From an uncultured Micrococcales bacterium (lineage in GTDB: Bacteria; Actinomycetota; Actinomycetes; Actinomycetales; Microbacteriaceae), in contig CAIJWY010000221.1 in the NCBI GenBank assembly GCA_903824455.1, positions 1 to 22,338 of the forward strand: a DNA stretch of 22,338 nt. The letters run 5' to 3'. A program made the position numbers and the translations under genes. Positions 22,304-22,338 of this stretch are shown here, piece after piece; the first letter of the stretch is position 1, and each line of letters begins with the position of its first letter. The notes beneath the pieces were generated by a model. The model saw nothing but the letters and a program-made list of their open reading frames with translations, was not told where the DNA came from and made no database searches.

Positions 22304-22338
22304 ATGGCAAGTCCAGCAGAACGAGAAAAAGCTCTAGA
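22304..22338 (+). CDS. recA: RecA recombinase, 5' end only (cut by window)
   Basis: The first 11 codons read MASPAEREKAL, matching the start of actinobacterial RecA proteins (MAxPADREKALDxAL). GAGGA (22295-22299) provides a ribosome binding site 4 nt before the ATG. Identity is supported by the upstream DUF3046 gene and SOS box. RecA drives homologous recombination and stimulates LexA self-cleavage. The rest of the gene lies beyond the window. Confidence 0.9.
   Translation, partial: MASPAEREKAL

Noticed and set aside
1..22338. Mobile elements, CRISPR arrays, tRNA or rRNA genes, toxin-antitoxin or defence genes
   Set aside because: No transposase, integrase, spaced direct repeats, cloverleaf or defence-type domain was seen on either strand; the content is core genome apart from the phosphate block and small membrane proteins.

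Overview
The window is a stretch of ordinary actinobacterial chromosome. Gene order (truB, ribF, rpsO, pnp, M16 peptidase, dapB, thyX, dapA, rnj, ftsK, pgsA, pncC, clgR-like, DUF3046, recA) follows the same relative order as the truB-to-recA part of the Mycobacterium tuberculosis chromosome. The compact spacing, moderate rather than high GC (judged by eye, not counted) and very small intergenic gaps suggest a streamlined member of the Microbacteriaceae, such as the freshwater/marine Luna-type lineage (Rhodoluna, Aquiluna). That placement is inference. Both ends are cut: truB begins at its catalytic Asp codon and recA has only its first 11 codons.

Layout. 1-1111: 3' part of truB and a small membrane protein. 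1117-6208: phosphate uptake block, pstC-pstA-pstB as a tight operon, then pstS behind its own promoter, then a second, divergent PstS-like lipoprotein. 11-nt direct repeats resembling a Pho box precede both pstC and pstS. 6216-8077: small membrane protein, ribF and a DUF805 protein. 8082-10949: rpsO with a strong terminator, then pnp behind a structured leader. 10947-13459: M16 peptidase, dapB and a membrane/TPR-like protein. 13456-14354 (minus strand): a membrane-anchored thioredoxin-like protein and a DUF4395 membrane protein, an overlapping pair. 14423-17856: thyX, dapA, rnj. 17885-21497: ftsK, pgsA, pncC, each overlapping the next by 4 nt. 21555-22338: clgR-like regulator, DUF3046 gene, and recA behind an SOS box and a DnaA box.

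How the genes work together. PstSCAB imports phosphate. RibF makes FMN and FAD, and ThyX downstream is an FAD-dependent enzyme. PNPase and RNase J are two main RNA-degrading enzymes. DapA and DapB are two steps of lysine/diaminopimelate synthesis. FtsK and PgsA serve division and membrane lipid synthesis, and RecA the DNA damage response.

The points most worth a second look are: the pair of unlike phosphate-binding proteins (one apparently secreted without a lipid anchor, the other a lipoprotein that has lost most phosphate-binding motifs); the Pho-box-like repeats; a recurring -10 element of form TAnnnT, often followed by TGA, placed 5-7 nt before start codons, implying many leaderless mRNAs; the structured pnp leader; the recA control region with both a LexA and a DnaA site; and the preference for the Leu codon CTA in highly expressed genes. 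I found no mobile element, CRISPR array, tRNA, rRNA or defence locus, and no clearly new multi-gene system.
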